Notes under the pieces: model-generated
Databases searched by the model: none
Told to the model about the DNA's origin: nothing
Seen by the model: only the letters and a program-made list of their open reading frames with translations
Shown here: positions 23,435 to 32,938 of the stretch, in pieces
Layout of the letters: each line of letters begins with the position of its first letter
How positions within the stretch are numbered: position 1 is the first letter of the stretch
Made by a program: the position numbers and the translations under genes
NCBI RefSeq assembly: GCF_016862075.1
Contig: NZ_BOMG01000073.1
Coordinates: forward strand, 1-64,000
From: Actinoplanes couchii
GTDB taxonomy: Bacteria > Actinomycetota > Actinomycetes > Mycobacteriales > Micromonosporaceae
DNA: 64,000 nt
Direction: 5' to 3'

Positions 23435-25308
23435 ACGTGTGGCCGGCGACGACGGTCCGGCTCGGCCTGGCGGATCATCTCGCGGGTCACCGGTGCCACC
23501 TCGCCCTGGCCCAGGATCAGATAGCGGGCGAAGTTGGTGACCGGGTTGCCCTCGGTCCACTCGAAGTAGATGTGCGGCCGCCGGTGCGTCTCCTGCTGGA
23601 TCCACAACAGCAGTGAGGCGAGCGCGCTCGGCACCGACGAAGCCTCCACGCGCAGCACCCGGTACCTGTGGTGCAGCAGTTCACCGCGGACCCGCAACTC
23701 GGTCTCGAAATCGGACGCGTCGTCCACGAACACCTCGACGAACAGCACGTCCCGCTGATCGGCCATGTCGTTGTCGGCGATGATCTGGCCCAGCTTCTGC
23801 GAGTACTCGCGGGTGTCGCGCTCCTCCGGCTCGTTGGCGATCAGCCGGATCGGGCGGTTGCCGGCCTCCTCCAGGAACGCGCGGGCCCGCTCGTCGGCGT
23901 CCACACCGGTCACCCGCAGCTCGAACGCGCGGAAGATCCGGGACAGCAGCGACACCGCCAGGATCGCCAGGATGAAACAGGCGGCGATCTTCACCCCGTC
24001 CGGGCGCTCGATCACGTTGTCGATCGTCGTGTAGGTGAAGACCACCGCGATCACGCCGAAACCCCAGGTCCGGGCCCGCTGCCGGGTGCGGTGGGCGGAG
24101 AGGGTCACGGCCACCGCGGCCGAGGTGATCAACACCAGGACGCCGGTCGCGTACGCCCCACCCTGGGCGTCCACATCCGCGTCGAAGATCCAGGTGATCA
24201 GGAAGGCCGTCGCGGTGAAGACCAGCACCAGCGGCCGGACGGCGCGCGCCCAGGACGGGGCCATGCCGAACTTGGGCAGGTACCGCGGCACCAGGTTGAG
24301 CAGCCCGGCCATCGCCGACGCCCCGGCGAACCAGAGGATCGCGATCGTGGCGATGTCGTAGATGCTGCCGAAGACGGTGCCCAGGTTCTGATGGGCCAGG
24401 TACGCCAGCGCCCGGCCGTTGGCCTCTCCGCCGGCCTTGAACTCGTCCGCCGGGATCAGCACGGTCGTCGCCACACTGCTGGTGATCAGGAAGACGCTCA
24501 TGATCACGGCGGCGGTGGTGAGCAGGCGTTTGGCGCCCCGTACCCGCGCCTGGAGATCGCCTTTGATGTGTGGCATGACCGCCACGCCGGTCTCGAAACC
24601 GGACAGGCCCAGCGCCAGCTTCGGGAACGTCAGCAACGCGATCCCGACCATCGCGAGGGGGCTGCCGTGCGAGGTGGTCAGCGCGGTGCCCCAGTCGGTG
24701 ACCACCGTCGGATGGGTGAAGACCTGCCACAGCGCGTCACCGAGCACCACCACGTTCAGGCTCAGGTAGACGCCGACCAGCACCACCGCGATCCCGATCG
24801 CCTCGGTGAACCCCTTCAGGAACACCACCCCCAGCGCCGTGATCAACAGCAGCGTGACCAGCACCTCCTGCCCGTGCCAGGTGTCCGGCCAGAACGGGTT
24901 CTCGTCGATGTGGGCGGTCGCGTCCGCCGCCGACAGGGTGATCGTGATGATGAAGTCGGTGGCCGCGAACCCGAGCAGCACCAGGACGAAGAGTTTCCCC
25001 TTCCAGAACGGCAGCAACTTGGTGAGCATCGCGATCGAACCCTCACCGTGCGGGCTGTCGGCGGCCACCCTGCGGTAGACGGACAGCGCCCCCAGCAGCG
25101 TCACCAGCACCAGGACCAGCGTGGCCAGCGGCGACAGGACACCGGCGGCGAGAGCGGCGATGCCCGGCTGGTAGCCGAGCGTGGAGAAGTAGTCGACGCC
25201 GGTCAGGCACATGACCTTCCACCAGGAATGCGCCTTCTCCCCGGCGGGCTGAGCCTTGTCGGCCTTCTCATCAAGCCCGTCAAGGAGCCAGGAACGAAGC
25301 GCGGTCAC
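23422..25308 (-). CDS. APC-superfamily permease with cytoplasmic C-terminal domain
   Basis: 628 residues: a cytoplasmic head, about twelve hydrophobic segments between 48 and 455, and a soluble C-terminal domain of about 170 residues (from [17 protein letters not shown] to the His/Arg-rich end). [15 protein letters not shown] at the first helix is typical of the APC amino-acid/K+ transporter group. The substrate is not evident, and the large tail suggests regulated gating. The gene stands alone. Confidence 0.83.
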   Translation of the reverse strand: MTALRSWLLDGLDEKADKAQPAGEKAHSWWKVMCLTGVDYFSTLGYQPGIAALAAGVLSPLATLVLVLVTLLGALSVYRRVAADSPHGEGSIAMLTKLLPFWKGKLFVLVLLGFAATDFIITITLSAADATAHIDENPFWPDTWHGQEVLVTLLLITALGVVFLKGFTEAIGIAVVLVGVYLSLNVVVLGDALWQVFTHPTVVTDWGTALTTSHGSPLAMVGIALLTFPKLALGLSGFETGVAVMPHIKGDLQARVRGAKRLLTTAAVIMSVFLITSSVATTVLIPADEFKAGGEANGRALAYLAHQNLGTVFGSIYDIATIAILWFAGASAMAGLLNLVPRYLPKFGMAPSWARAVRPLVLVFTATAFLITWIFDADVDAQGGAYATGVLVLITSAAVAVTLSAHRTRQRARTWGFGVIAVVFTYTTIDNVIERPDGVKIAACFILAILAVSLLSRIFRAFELRVTGVDADERARAFLEEAGNRPIRLIANEPEERDTREYSQKLGQIIADNDMADQRDVLFVEVFVDDASDFETELRVRGELLHHRYRVLRVEASSVPSALASLLLWIQQETHRRPHIYFEWTEGNPVTNFARYLILGQGEVAPVTREMIRQAEPDRRRRPHVHVG

Positions 25309-25406
25309 ACCAGAGATCGTGGCACCGAAACCCCGTGACCTGCCGGTACGGCGGCGTTAATAAAACGTCTTAATCACGTGTACCGCTTCGCTGCCGGCCG
25401 GATCCG

Positions 25407-25869
25407 ATGACCACTTTGGTGCTGCCGAACGTCTGGGATGACGGGAGCGCCGCGCTCGCCGGCCGGGCCGGCGCCGGGGCGGTGGCGACGACCAGCGGCG
25501 GTGTGGCCTGGTCGCTGGGCCGCCCCGACGGTGAAGGGCTTTCGGTCAACGACATGATTGCGGCCGTACGCCGGATCACCGCAACCGTGTCCGTCCCGGT
25601 CAGCGCCGACGTGGAAGGCGGATACGGCGACGTGGCGGCCACCGTCCGGGCGGTGATCGACGCCGGCGCGGCCGGTGTCAACATCGAGGACTCCCGAAAC
25701 GGCGAACTGCTGCCGGTGTCCGCTGGATCAGCGTGAGAACGGCGCTCAGCCAGGCCGCCTACGGTCTGACCGAGCGGGCACCCGGGATCTGCTGGCCGAA
25801 GGCACCTTCCGGCACCTGGAGGGGGCGCCCACCTATCCCGGGATCGACTCCCTCTTCCGGGAGCGCTGA
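25407..25869 (+). pseudogene. Decayed PEP-mutase/isocitrate-lyase-family gene
   Basis: Residues 1-104 match the start of the family (LVLPNVWDDGSAALAG, ATTSGGVAWSLGRPDGEG, SADVEGGYGD, AGVNIEDS) and then run into a stop at 25736. The C-terminal family block continues in other frames: VRWISVRTALSQAAYGLTER, then TRDLLAEGTFRHLEGAPTYP. Intact members are about 250-280 residues, so roughly 100 residues of the middle are deleted and two frameshifts are present. Confidence 0.82.
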
Positions 25870-26453
25870 ACCAGCGCCGCGGCAAGGAGACCGAGCAGGA
25901 CGGTGAGCGTCCACCCGACCCCGTCCGCGAGCCGGTAGTCGCCGGCGAACGGGCCGCCCGCCGGATTCACCAGAGTGGCACCCACGGCGACGGCGGCGAC
26001 CAGACCGGCCAGGATCAGGGATCCGCGTGAGGGCCGCTGCCCGAACGCCGCGATGACCAGGGCGGTCACCGCGACCATGAATCCCGGATGGTTGAGGTGC
26101 AGCAGCTCGGTCGTCTCGAAGTAGTCGTTGGCGATCACCGTATAGGGCGCCGTGACCAGCCGGTGTGTCACGGCGACCACACCGGTCGCGGCCACTCCGG
26201 CGCCGAGCGCCCACCCGCCGCTGCGGGTGGCCCCGAGCAGCACCCCGATCAGCAGCGGCACCAGCCCCGCGACCAGATGGGCGCCCTGCAACGCGTCCAT
26301 GGCCGCCCCGGACGGCCAGCACAGATTCGGATCCCGGCAGTCCGGCAGCCCGACGGCGTCGAGCTGCCCCTGCACGACGGACGCCGCGTAGAGGAGGTAT
26401 CCGGTGGCCACACCCGAGACCACACCGGCCGCGATCAGAAAGCGGGTTTTCAT
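25833..26453 (-). CDS. Polytopic membrane protein, DUF998-like topology
   Basis: 206 residues with six hydrophobic segments, a Cys-containing first extracellular loop (PDCRDPNLCWPSG) and a short basic tail. I do not recognise a specific family; the topology is like DUF998. It overlaps the 3' end of the decayed gene by 37 bp and is coupled to the zinc-finger gene upstream by a 4-bp overlap, so these two form an operon. Confidence 0.7.
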   Translation of the reverse strand: MKTRFLIAAGVVSGVATGYLLYAASVVQGQLDAVGLPDCRDPNLCWPSGAAMDALQGAHLVAGLVPLLIGVLLGATRSGGWALGAGVAATGVVAVTHRLVTAPYTVIANDYFETTELLHLNHPGFMVAVTALVIAAFGQRPSRGSLILAGLVAAVAVGATLVNPAGGPFAGDYRLADGVGWTLTVLLGLLAAALVQRSRKRESIPG

Positions 26454-26890
26454 GCCACAAGCCTAGTTTCACCCATCGGCGCCCGTGATTCCCGAATTCG
26501 TGCCGCCCCGGTTCCGGCGATCCGGAGAAAGCCTGGTAGGCCGCCGGCGGTCCAGGAGAAGCGCTCCCAGGCGGACTGGCGTTTCATGCCCAGCGCTCCG
26601 CCGACCCGGTCCCAGGACAGGCCGCGACGGCGGGCCTCGGCGACCCAGGCGCGCAGGTCGTCGTCGACCTGGTCGCGGACCGCCTCGACGCGGGGCAGGT
26701 GGTCGAGGATCGCCTGGTCCTCCATCTGGTCCCAGAACGGGACACGCGGCGCCGGGCCACGGGTCTTCTTCTCGGCGATGACGAGCGCGGACAGCTCGAC
26801 GCACTCGTTGCAGATGAAGACACCGGCTCCGGCGACGAGTGTCTCGACCTGATCCTCGGGTTTGGTGCAGAACGAACAGCGACTGGCCAC
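26450..26890 (-). CDS. ClpX-type C4 zinc-finger protein
   Basis: 146 residues. Residues 5-30 (CSFCTKPEDQVETL to CNEC) form the C4 zinc finger that normally opens ClpX, but no AAA+ domain follows. The second half, DLRAWVAEARRRGLSWDRVG and ALGMKRQSAWERF, resembles a helix-turn-helix. It may be a DNA-binding or adaptor protein. It is divergent from a Ser/Thr kinase with a 19-bp palindrome in the 72-bp gap. Confidence 0.82.
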   Translation of the reverse strand: MASRCSFCTKPEDQVETLVAGAGVFICNECVELSALVIAEKKTRGPAPRVPFWDQMEDQAILDHLPRVEAVRDQVDDDLRAWVAEARRRGLSWDRVGGALGMKRQSAWERFSWTAGGLPGFLRIAGTGAARIRESRAPMGETRLVA

Positions 26891-26909
26891 GGTGGTTCCC
26901 GCCTCGGAC

Positions 26910-26928
26910 TGTCAGGTAATTCCTGACA
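26910..26928. promoter_or_regulatory. 19-bp operator candidate in a divergent promoter
   Basis: TGTCAGGTAATTCCTGACA has perfect 7-bp arms around TAATT. It lies 20 bp from the zinc-finger gene start and 35 bp from the kinase start, where a repressor could control both. The helix-turn-helix part of the zinc-finger protein is a candidate binder. Confidence 0.6.
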
Positions 26929-26962
26929 ACCAGCGTGGCCGCCGAGCCATTAAGCTGACGCG

Positions 26963-28336
26963 GTGCTACAGGCTGGGTCGCAGATCGGGAACCGTTACCT
27001 GCTGCAGAAGCGCGTCGGCGCGGGTGGCATGGGTGAGGTGTGGCTTGCGGTCGACGAGGTGCTCCGGCGTACCGTCGCGGTGAAGGTCATGCTCCCGTCC
27101 GTCGCCGGCGATCCGGATTTCGCGACACGGTTCGAGTCGGAGGCCACGTCGATGGCCCGGATCAACCACCCGGCCGTCGCCGCGATCCACGACTTCGGCC
27201 GGGACCAGGGCGTTCTCTACCTGGTGATGGAGTTCGTCGACGGCGAGTCGCTGTCGCAGCGGCTGTCCCGCGGGCGGCTCGCGCCGGACGAGACGATGCG
27301 CCTGATCGAGCAGGCCGCCGCCGGGTTGCAGGCGGTCCACGACCAGGGTCTGGTCCACCGCGACATCAAACCCGCCAATCTGCTGGTACGCCGGGACGGC
27401 ACCGTGGTCATCACCGACTTCGGCATCGCCCGCCACGAGTCGGCCGGCCAGTTGACGGCGTCCGGGGCCGTTCTCGGCACCCCCACCTACCTGTCGCCGG
27501 AGCAGGTGCGCGGCGAACCGGCCGGACCGGTCAGTGACGTCTACTCGCTGGGCCTGGTGGCGTACGAATGTCTGGCCGGTGAGAAACCGTTCGTGGGCGA
27601 CAATCCGTACGCGGTCGCGCTGCAACGTCTCCAGGGTGGCCCGCGCACGATCAAGGTGGACCTGCCGCTGACGATCCAGGCGGTGGTCGAGCGGGCGCTC
27701 GCGGTCGAGCCGAAGGACCGCTGGCAGTCGGCCCGTGACCTGGCAGCGGCCGCCCGGGACGCGCTCACCGGAAAACCCGTGCCGTCGGTCTCGTTGGCCG
27801 CGCCCCGCCCGGAGTCCCGGACCCCGGTGCTGCTCGCCGCCCTGGCCGGCCTGCTGATCGTGGTCGGCGGCGGGGTGGCCTGGGAGTGGGTCCGCACGTC
27901 CGGGACACCCGCCTCCACCTCCGGCCCGGTGACGCCGGCCCAGGCGGCCACCACCCCGGACCTGTTCACCGAGTGCGGGACCGGCTGGTGCCCGGTGGAG
28001 CCGATGTGCTGGGGTGGCCTGGTCGCCAACTCGGGTGTCGCCTCCCCGCCCCGGCGCACGGACTGCGCCGAGGACCACTACTGGGAGACGTTCGCGGCCG
28101 TCGCCCTGCCGGCCGGCGGCGTCCGGATCGGCGAGGATTCGCTGATCACCCGCCCCGACGTGAAGACGATGTGCAACACCGAGTTCATGACGTCCCGCAG
28201 CCGCACGCCGGCGGAGACCGGCAAGTGGCAGGTCGACGCCTGGCCGATTCCGATCGGTTCGAGCACGATGCTGCACTGCATAGCGAGTTCTCCCGGCGGC
28301 GAGTCGACGGGAAACGCCTTCCGCCCCGAGTCCTGA
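26963..28336 (+). CDS. Membrane Ser/Thr protein kinase (PASTA-less)
   Basis: 457 residues from a GTG start. The kinase domain has GAGGMGEVW (19-27), the ATP lysine Lys41, HRDIKPANL (132-140, catalytic Asp134) and DFG (152-154). A single membrane helix lies at about 288-307. The outer part (311-457) contains Cys residues (CGTGWCPVEPMCWGG and others) suggesting a disulfide-bonded sensor, without PASTA repeats. The stimulus is unknown. Confidence 0.92.
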   Translation: MLQAGSQIGNRYLLQKRVGAGGMGEVWLAVDEVLRRTVAVKVMLPSVAGDPDFATRFESEATSMARINHPAVAAIHDFGRDQGVLYLVMEFVDGESLSQRLSRGRLAPDETMRLIEQAAAGLQAVHDQGLVHRDIKPANLLVRRDGTVVITDFGIARHESAGQLTASGAVLGTPTYLSPEQVRGEPAGPVSDVYSLGLVAYECLAGEKPFVGDNPYAVALQRLQGGPRTIKVDLPLTIQAVVERALAVEPKDRWQSARDLAAAARDALTGKPVPSVSLAAPRPESRTPVLLAALAGLLIVVGGGVAWEWVRTSGTPASTSGPVTPAQAATTPDLFTECGTGWCPVEPMCWGGLVANSGVASPPRRTDCAEDHYWETFAAVALPAGGVRIGEDSLITRPDVKTMCNTEFMTSRSRTPAETGKWQVDAWPIPIGSSTMLHCIASSPGGESTGNAFRPES

Positions 28337-28363
28337 CACCGGGCCGTTCGGTGGATTCTCGGC

Positions 28364-28582
28364 ATGGTCCACATCGGTCAGCATGTGCCGGTGACGGGTA
28401 GACCTTGGCGTCCGGTGCTCGGACTGATCGCGGGAACGGCCCTGCTGGTGGGCTGGTGGTTCCGTGAGCCGTCGGGTTCGGGCTGGCAGTCCGGGCTGTC
28501 CGTGCTGCTGGTGCTGACCGGCACGGGCCTGGTGGGCGACAGCCTCCGCGACCTGCTGCGCACCCGGAAACACACTGGTTAG
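28364..28582 (+). CDS. Small two-helix membrane protein
   Basis: 72 residues with two hydrophobic segments (about 15-32, PVLGLIAGTALLVGWWF, and 43-60, LSVLLVLTGTGLVGDSL) and a basic tail. It follows the kinase by 27 bp on the same strand. No family is recognised. Confidence 0.5.
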   Translation: MVHIGQHVPVTGRPWRPVLGLIAGTALLVGWWFREPSGSGWQSGLSVLLVLTGTGLVGDSLRDLLRTRKHTG

Positions 28583-28611
28583 CCGGGGCCGGGCTGCTGT
28601 ACGGTGCGCGT

Positions 28612-28980
28612 GTGGAAAGTGTCCGGACTCGCGTGGACCGGGTCGACGTCCGGGAGGAAGAGGACGACCTCACACTCATCCTCGGCGCGTCCGGCGTGCA
28701 CGTCATGCAGATCCGGGTGCGCTACGACGGCTGGACCGACGAGGTGATCAACCCGGCCGGCGAGGTGGCGCCCGGCCCCGGTTCCTTCACCCTGATCGGC
28801 CGTGAGCTGACCCTGGAGTTCGGTGCCCCGAGCGCAAGGACCCTGGGTTTCCCCCGCGACTACCGCCTGCACCTGGACGTCGACGACGCCGCGATAAGCC
28901 GGGCACGAGCCGCACTCCTGGAGATCCTGGACTGCGCGTGCTACGTCATCGACACCCCCGAGGGCCGCATCACCAGCTGA
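28612..28980 (+). CDS. Conserved-looking hypothetical protein
   Basis: 122 residues from GTG. It is soluble, rich in Asp/Glu/Val, with beta-type segments (DLTLILGASGVHVMQIRVRY, EVAPGPGSFTLIGRELTLEF) and a C-terminal helix. I do not recognise the family. It lies 29 bp after the small membrane gene. Confidence 0.6.
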   Translation: MESVRTRVDRVDVREEEDDLTLILGASGVHVMQIRVRYDGWTDEVINPAGEVAPGPGSFTLIGRELTLEFGAPSARTLGFPRDYRLHLDVDDAAISRARAALLEILDCACYVIDTPEGRITS

Positions 28981-28984
28981 CAAG

Positions 28985-29290
28985 CATCAGCCGCCGCGCC
29001 GAACCCACGGCCGTCCCGGTCGATCATTCCTGGAAGATCGTCTGCCGCGAACCGGGGCTACGCGTCGATGAGCAGGTCGCCAGCGTCGTCGGACGACTCG
29101 TGCCGCACAGCGCGGCGATCGCCGCCGTCCTCGAGATCGTGCGCTGCTTCGACCGCCAGGAGGCCGGCCGGGCTGAGGCCCCGAACTTGTTGGGCTGGCA
29201 TCTCGATCGGAAGGTCCTCGACTTCCTCCAGTCCACCGGAGCGTCCCTGGACGTCGACGAGTACGACATGACACCCGGCCGGACCTGGGC
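28985..29290 (+). pseudogene. Truncated DUF4279-like gene
   Basis: The segment HSWKIVCREPGLRVDEQVAS, then VVGRLVPHSAAIAAVLEI and LDFLQSTGASLDVDEYDM resembles the C-terminal two thirds of DUF4279 proteins. The N-terminal strands of the domain and a credible start are missing; the open frame begins inside the previous gene. It runs on into the convergent response-regulator gene. I read it as a 5'-deleted remnant. A functional short form is less likely. Confidence 0.45.
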
Positions 29291-29298
29291 TGCGTGTG

Positions 29299-29928
29299 TC
29301 ACGCTGGGCGGCGGAGCAGGCCGCGGTCGAGGGCGACGACCACCGCGTGGGTACGGTCGTTGACGTCGAGCTTCGCGAACAGGCGCAGCAGGTGGGTCTT
29401 GACCGTGGCCTCGGCTATCACCAGGCGCGCGCCGATCTCGGCGTTGGTCAGGCCGTCGGCGACTCCGGCCAGGACGGCGAGTTCGCGTGGGGTCAGGGGT
29501 GGGCGTTCGGGGCGGCGCATCCGGGCGAACAGCTTCGCCGCCACCCGGGGCGCCAGCACCGTCTCGCCGCGGGCGGCCGCGTGGACGGCGTCGGCCAACT
29601 GTTCGCCCGTGGTGTCCTTGAGCAGGTAACCGATGGCGCCCGCTTCCACCCCGCGTTCGATGTCGTCGTCGGTGTCGTAGGTGGTCAGGATCAGCACCCG
29701 GGTCCGGGGGTGCCGGGCGACGATCGCGGCGGTGGTCGCGACCCCGTCGAGGACCGGCATCCGCAGATCGATCAGGGCCACGTCGGGGTCGTGCCGGGCG
29801 ATCAGGTCGAGGGCGTCCCGCCCGTTCCCGGCCTCGCCGGCGATCTGGATGTCGTCGAAGCCGGCGAGCAGGGCGACGACTCCGGCCCGCATCACCGTGT
29901 GGTCGTCGACGACGACGATCCGTGTCAT
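29299..29928 (-). CDS. NarL/LuxR-family response regulator
   Basis: 209 residues. Receiver domain with DD at 8-9 and phospho-Asp54 (ALIDLRMPVLDG). The LuxR helix-turn-helix is at about 143-190 (LTPRELAVLAGVADGLTNAE). Its start overlaps the kinase stop by 4 bp, so kinase and regulator are translationally coupled behind the MMPL gene. Confidence 0.95.
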   Translation of the reverse strand: MTRIVVVDDHTVMRAGVVALLAGFDDIQIAGEAGNGRDALDLIARHDPDVALIDLRMPVLDGVATTAAIVARHPRTRVLILTTYDTDDDIERGVEAGAIGYLLKDTTGEQLADAVHAAARGETVLAPRVAAKLFARMRRPERPPLTPRELAVLAGVADGLTNAEIGARLVIAEATVKTHLLRLFAKLDVNDRTHAVVVALDRGLLRRPA

Positions 29929-31016
29929 GACGGCGTCACCGGCAGGCGGGCCAGGATCCGGGTGCCGTCGCCGGGTGAGCTGGTCACGACCAGTTCACCG
30001 CCCATCTCGGCCAGGCGGCGGCGCATGCCGTCCAGCCCGAAACCGGCCGGGGTGCCGATGTCGAAACCCACCCCGTCGTCGGTGATCTCCAGCTCCGCCT
30101 CGTCGTCGTACCGGTTCAGGGTCACGCTGACGGTGGTCGCCCCGGCGTGCCGGCGGATGTTGGCGAGCGATTCCTGGGTGCAGCGCAGGAACGCCACCCG
30201 GGCCGGCTGGTCGCCGTCGACGTCGGCGAGTTCGGTGAGCACGGTGAGGCCGGTGTCCTCGGCGAACCGGTCCAGGATGCGGCGCAGCGTCTGTGTCATC
30301 GACCCGGTGGCGGGACGGGCCGAGCCGACCAGTTCGCGGGCCTCGGCCAGGTTGTCGCGGGCGGTGGCCTCGATCGACCGGAGCTGCCGGCTGCTGGGAT
30401 GGCCGGGGTCGAGGCCGGTGCGGGCGGCTTCGGCGAGCACCACGATCGAGGCGAACCCCTGGGCCAGGGTGTCGTGGATCTCGCGGGCCATCCGTTCGCG
30501 TTCCCGCTGGCGGGCCCACTCGTGGCTCTCCTCGACGACCTGCCGGGCCCACATCCCGATCAGGACGCTCGCGGCGTAGACGATGAGCGTGGAGATCACC
30601 GTGGAGCTGAGCAGCCCGGCCCGCAGGGTGCTGCCCACGATGGTGCCGATCGCACCGGCCGCGCTGAATCCGATCGATGCCCGCCACGACCGGGTGAGCA
30701 CCCAGAAGTGCGGCAGAGTGACGATGAACAGGGCCACGTAGTCGCCGCGCAGATAGGACAGCCCGCTCAGCGAGAGGACCAGGACCGACAGGTAGAGGTA
30801 CGGGTGGACCGGGTACCGGACGACGACGGCGTAACAGCCGGCCACCGCGGCGAGCAGCACCAGCGACCAGCTCCGGGCCGGGCCCGGCGGGCCGAACAGC
30901 AGCACGGACACGCTGAACAGTCCGTACAGGATCCAGCAGACGGCGTTCCACCGCCGCAGGGTGCTCTCCCAGAACGGCCCGGTCACACCGCTCAACCTAC
31001 TGCCCGCCCCGGCCAC
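29925..31016 (-). CDS. NarL-type sensor histidine kinase
   Basis: 363 residues. Five to six membrane helices fill residues 22-155, followed by a HisKA_3 box, ERERMAREIHDTLAQGFASI (His181), and a HATPase with DDGVGFD and GFGLDGMRRRLAEMGG. It has little extracytoplasmic sequence, so it probably senses within or near the membrane. It overlaps the MMPL gene upstream by 25 bp, giving an MMPL-kinase-regulator operon. Confidence 0.93.
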   Translation of the reverse strand: MAGAGSRLSGVTGPFWESTLRRWNAVCWILYGLFSVSVLLFGPPGPARSWSLVLLAAVAGCYAVVVRYPVHPYLYLSVLVLSLSGLSYLRGDYVALFIVTLPHFWVLTRSWRASIGFSAAGAIGTIVGSTLRAGLLSSTVISTLIVYAASVLIGMWARQVVEESHEWARQRERERMAREIHDTLAQGFASIVVLAEAARTGLDPGHPSSRQLRSIEATARDNLAEARELVGSARPATGSMTQTLRRILDRFAEDTGLTVLTELADVDGDQPARVAFLRCTQESLANIRRHAGATTVSVTLNRYDDEAELEITDDGVGFDIGTPAGFGLDGMRRRLAEMGGELVVTSSPGDGTRILARLPVTPS

Positions 31017-32866
31017 CAGGCTCGCTCCCCCAGCAGCCGCAGGATCGTCGGCAGGATCAGGACGCGGACCACGAACGCGTCGAGCAGCACCCCCACCGCG
31101 AGCACGATCCCCATCTGCCGCAATTCGGCCAGATCAACGAAGATGAAACTGACGAACACCGTGGTCATCACGACGGCGGCGCTGGTCACCACCCCGGCGG
31201 ATTCGGTCAGCCCGGTCCGGACGGCGTCGGGTGCGGGCAGTCCGGTGCGGGCCGCCGCCCGGATCCGGCTGACCACGAAGAACTGGTAGTCCATCGACAG
31301 CCCGAACAGGACGACCAGCAGGAACAGCGGCACCCGGGAACCGACCGGCCCCGGCGAGAGCAACAGCAGGGTGCCCAGGGCGGCAGCCGCCGACAGCAGA
31401 TTGAGCAGCACCCCGAGCACGCCGAGCACCACCGACCGGAAGACCGCCACGGTCATCAGGAACGTGACGGCGAGCAGTGCGGCGAGCACCAGCGGCAGTC
31501 GTTCCCGCTGGTGGGCCGGATAGTCGGTGATCCGGGCGACGTCACCGGACACCGCCCACTCGGCGCCCGGCACGACATTCAGAAGACCAGGCACAAGATC
31601 CTTGCGCAGGTACGTCAGGGAGCGGGCCGCCTCGGGTGAGTCGTTGCGGTCGAGGACCGGCACGGTCAGCACCGTGGTCCGGCCGTCGGCCGATGTGTGC
31701 AGCCTCGACGGTGAGGCGTCGATCCCGGCGAGCACGGCCCGGACCCGCGGCGCCTGTGCCGGGTCGGAGCGGACCACGATCTGGTGGGCGCCGCGCAGTT
31801 CGGGGAACGCGGCGATCAGCCGGTCCCGGGTCTGCACGGCCGGGACCTTCCGCGAATAGCTCTCGACGCTGATCTCGGTGACCTCCAGCCCGGCCAGTGG
31901 CGTGGCCAGGGCGAGCAGGGCCGTCACCGCCAGGACCAGCGCGGTCACCGGGCGGCGGGCCGGCCACGCCCAGGTCCGCCCGGGACGGCCGGTGATCCGG
32001 CGGCCACCGGTCGCGGGCAGCACGGTCACCGCGCCCGCGACCGCCACCAGGGTGACCAGGATGGTGGCCGTCGCCAGCGACGCGTAGATGACGTCACCGG
32101 CCAGGTAGAGGGTGGCCGCCGAGAGCGCCACGGCCAGTCCGGAGCTGACGATGACCGGGCGGGCGTTGTCGGTCTTGAGGTGGAACAGCGCGTAGTCGAC
32201 ACCGACCGCCATGCCGATCAGGATGATCACGTTGGTGCCGACCCCGGCGTCCGGGAAGACGTGTGACGCGAGCATGGCCAGGCCGGTCGCCGCCGCGATC
32301 GAGGTCAGCGCCAGCAGCAGCGGGACCGTCGCGGCCACCACCGAGCCGAAGACCAGCCACAGCACGATCAGGGTGACCGGCAGCGCGATCATCTCGGACC
32401 GGGCCAGGTCGGCACCGCGGCGCTGGTCCATGCCGCTGCCGATGGAGGCGCGGCCGGTCTGTTCCACCCGCGACGACGGATATCGGGCCTGCACCTCGGC
32501 GGTCCGGGTGCGGAGCGCCGCCACGTGGTCGCGGGCTTCCAGTTCGGGGCCACGCAGGGTCACCACGACCAGGGTGTGACCGTCGGTGGATCGTACCGGA
32601 AGATCGACCGCCTCGACCTCGGCCAGCCGTGACATCCGCGCGATGATCTCCGCGGTGGCTTTCGCCTGGTCCGGCCCGGAGATCAGCACCTGTTCCTGTG
32701 GGCGGCGTTCGAGACCACCCTCGGCGGCCATCGCCTCGGCCCGGCCCGCCTCACCGACCCGGTAGTCCTCGGTCGCCGCCTTCCGGTTGCCCACCGACAG
32801 ACCGGCCGCCAGGCACAACACCACGAACAGCAGCCACCCGGCTGTCAGACGTCCCCGCATGACCAT
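30992..32866 (-). CDS. MMPL/RND-family membrane transporter
   Basis: 624 residues with two RND halves: helix 1 at about 10-26, a roughly 130-residue periplasmic loop, five helices (160-290), a second helix and loop (310-460), and the last helices (460-615). GMAVGVDYALF and LFGLSMDYQFFVVSRI are the paired membrane Asp motifs for proton coupling. Family members export lipids or hydrophobic drugs. The length is short compared with mycobacterial MmpL (over 900). It is co-transcribed with a two-component system that may respond to the exported compound. Confidence 0.9.
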   Translation of the reverse strand: MVMRGRLTAGWLLFVVLCLAAGLSVGNRKAATEDYRVGEAGRAEAMAAEGGLERRPQEQVLISGPDQAKATAEIIARMSRLAEVEAVDLPVRSTDGHTLVVVTLRGPELEARDHVAALRTRTAEVQARYPSSRVEQTGRASIGSGMDQRRGADLARSEMIALPVTLIVLWLVFGSVVAATVPLLLALTSIAAATGLAMLASHVFPDAGVGTNVIILIGMAVGVDYALFHLKTDNARPVIVSSGLAVALSAATLYLAGDVIYASLATATILVTLVAVAGAVTVLPATGGRRITGRPGRTWAWPARRPVTALVLAVTALLALATPLAGLEVTEISVESYSRKVPAVQTRDRLIAAFPELRGAHQIVVRSDPAQAPRVRAVLAGIDASPSRLHTSADGRTTVLTVPVLDRNDSPEAARSLTYLRKDLVPGLLNVVPGAEWAVSGDVARITDYPAHQRERLPLVLAALLAVTFLMTVAVFRSVVLGVLGVLLNLLSAAAALGTLLLLSPGPVGSRVPLFLLVVLFGLSMDYQFFVVSRIRAAARTGLPAPDAVRTGLTESAGVVTSAAVVMTTVFVSFIFVDLAELRQMGIVLAVGVLLDAFVVRVLILPTILRLLGERAWWPGRAVG

Positions 32867-32938
32867 CAGCCTCGCGAACGCGGCGGGCCAGCGGGAGCAT
32901 CGATCGACGGGACCTCCCGTCCACCGGACGGTGGACGG

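Noticed and set aside
23668-25338. 556-residue plus-strand open frame
   Set aside because: Opposite the APC permease; the permease has membrane helices and family motifs, this frame is Arg/Gln/His-rich only.
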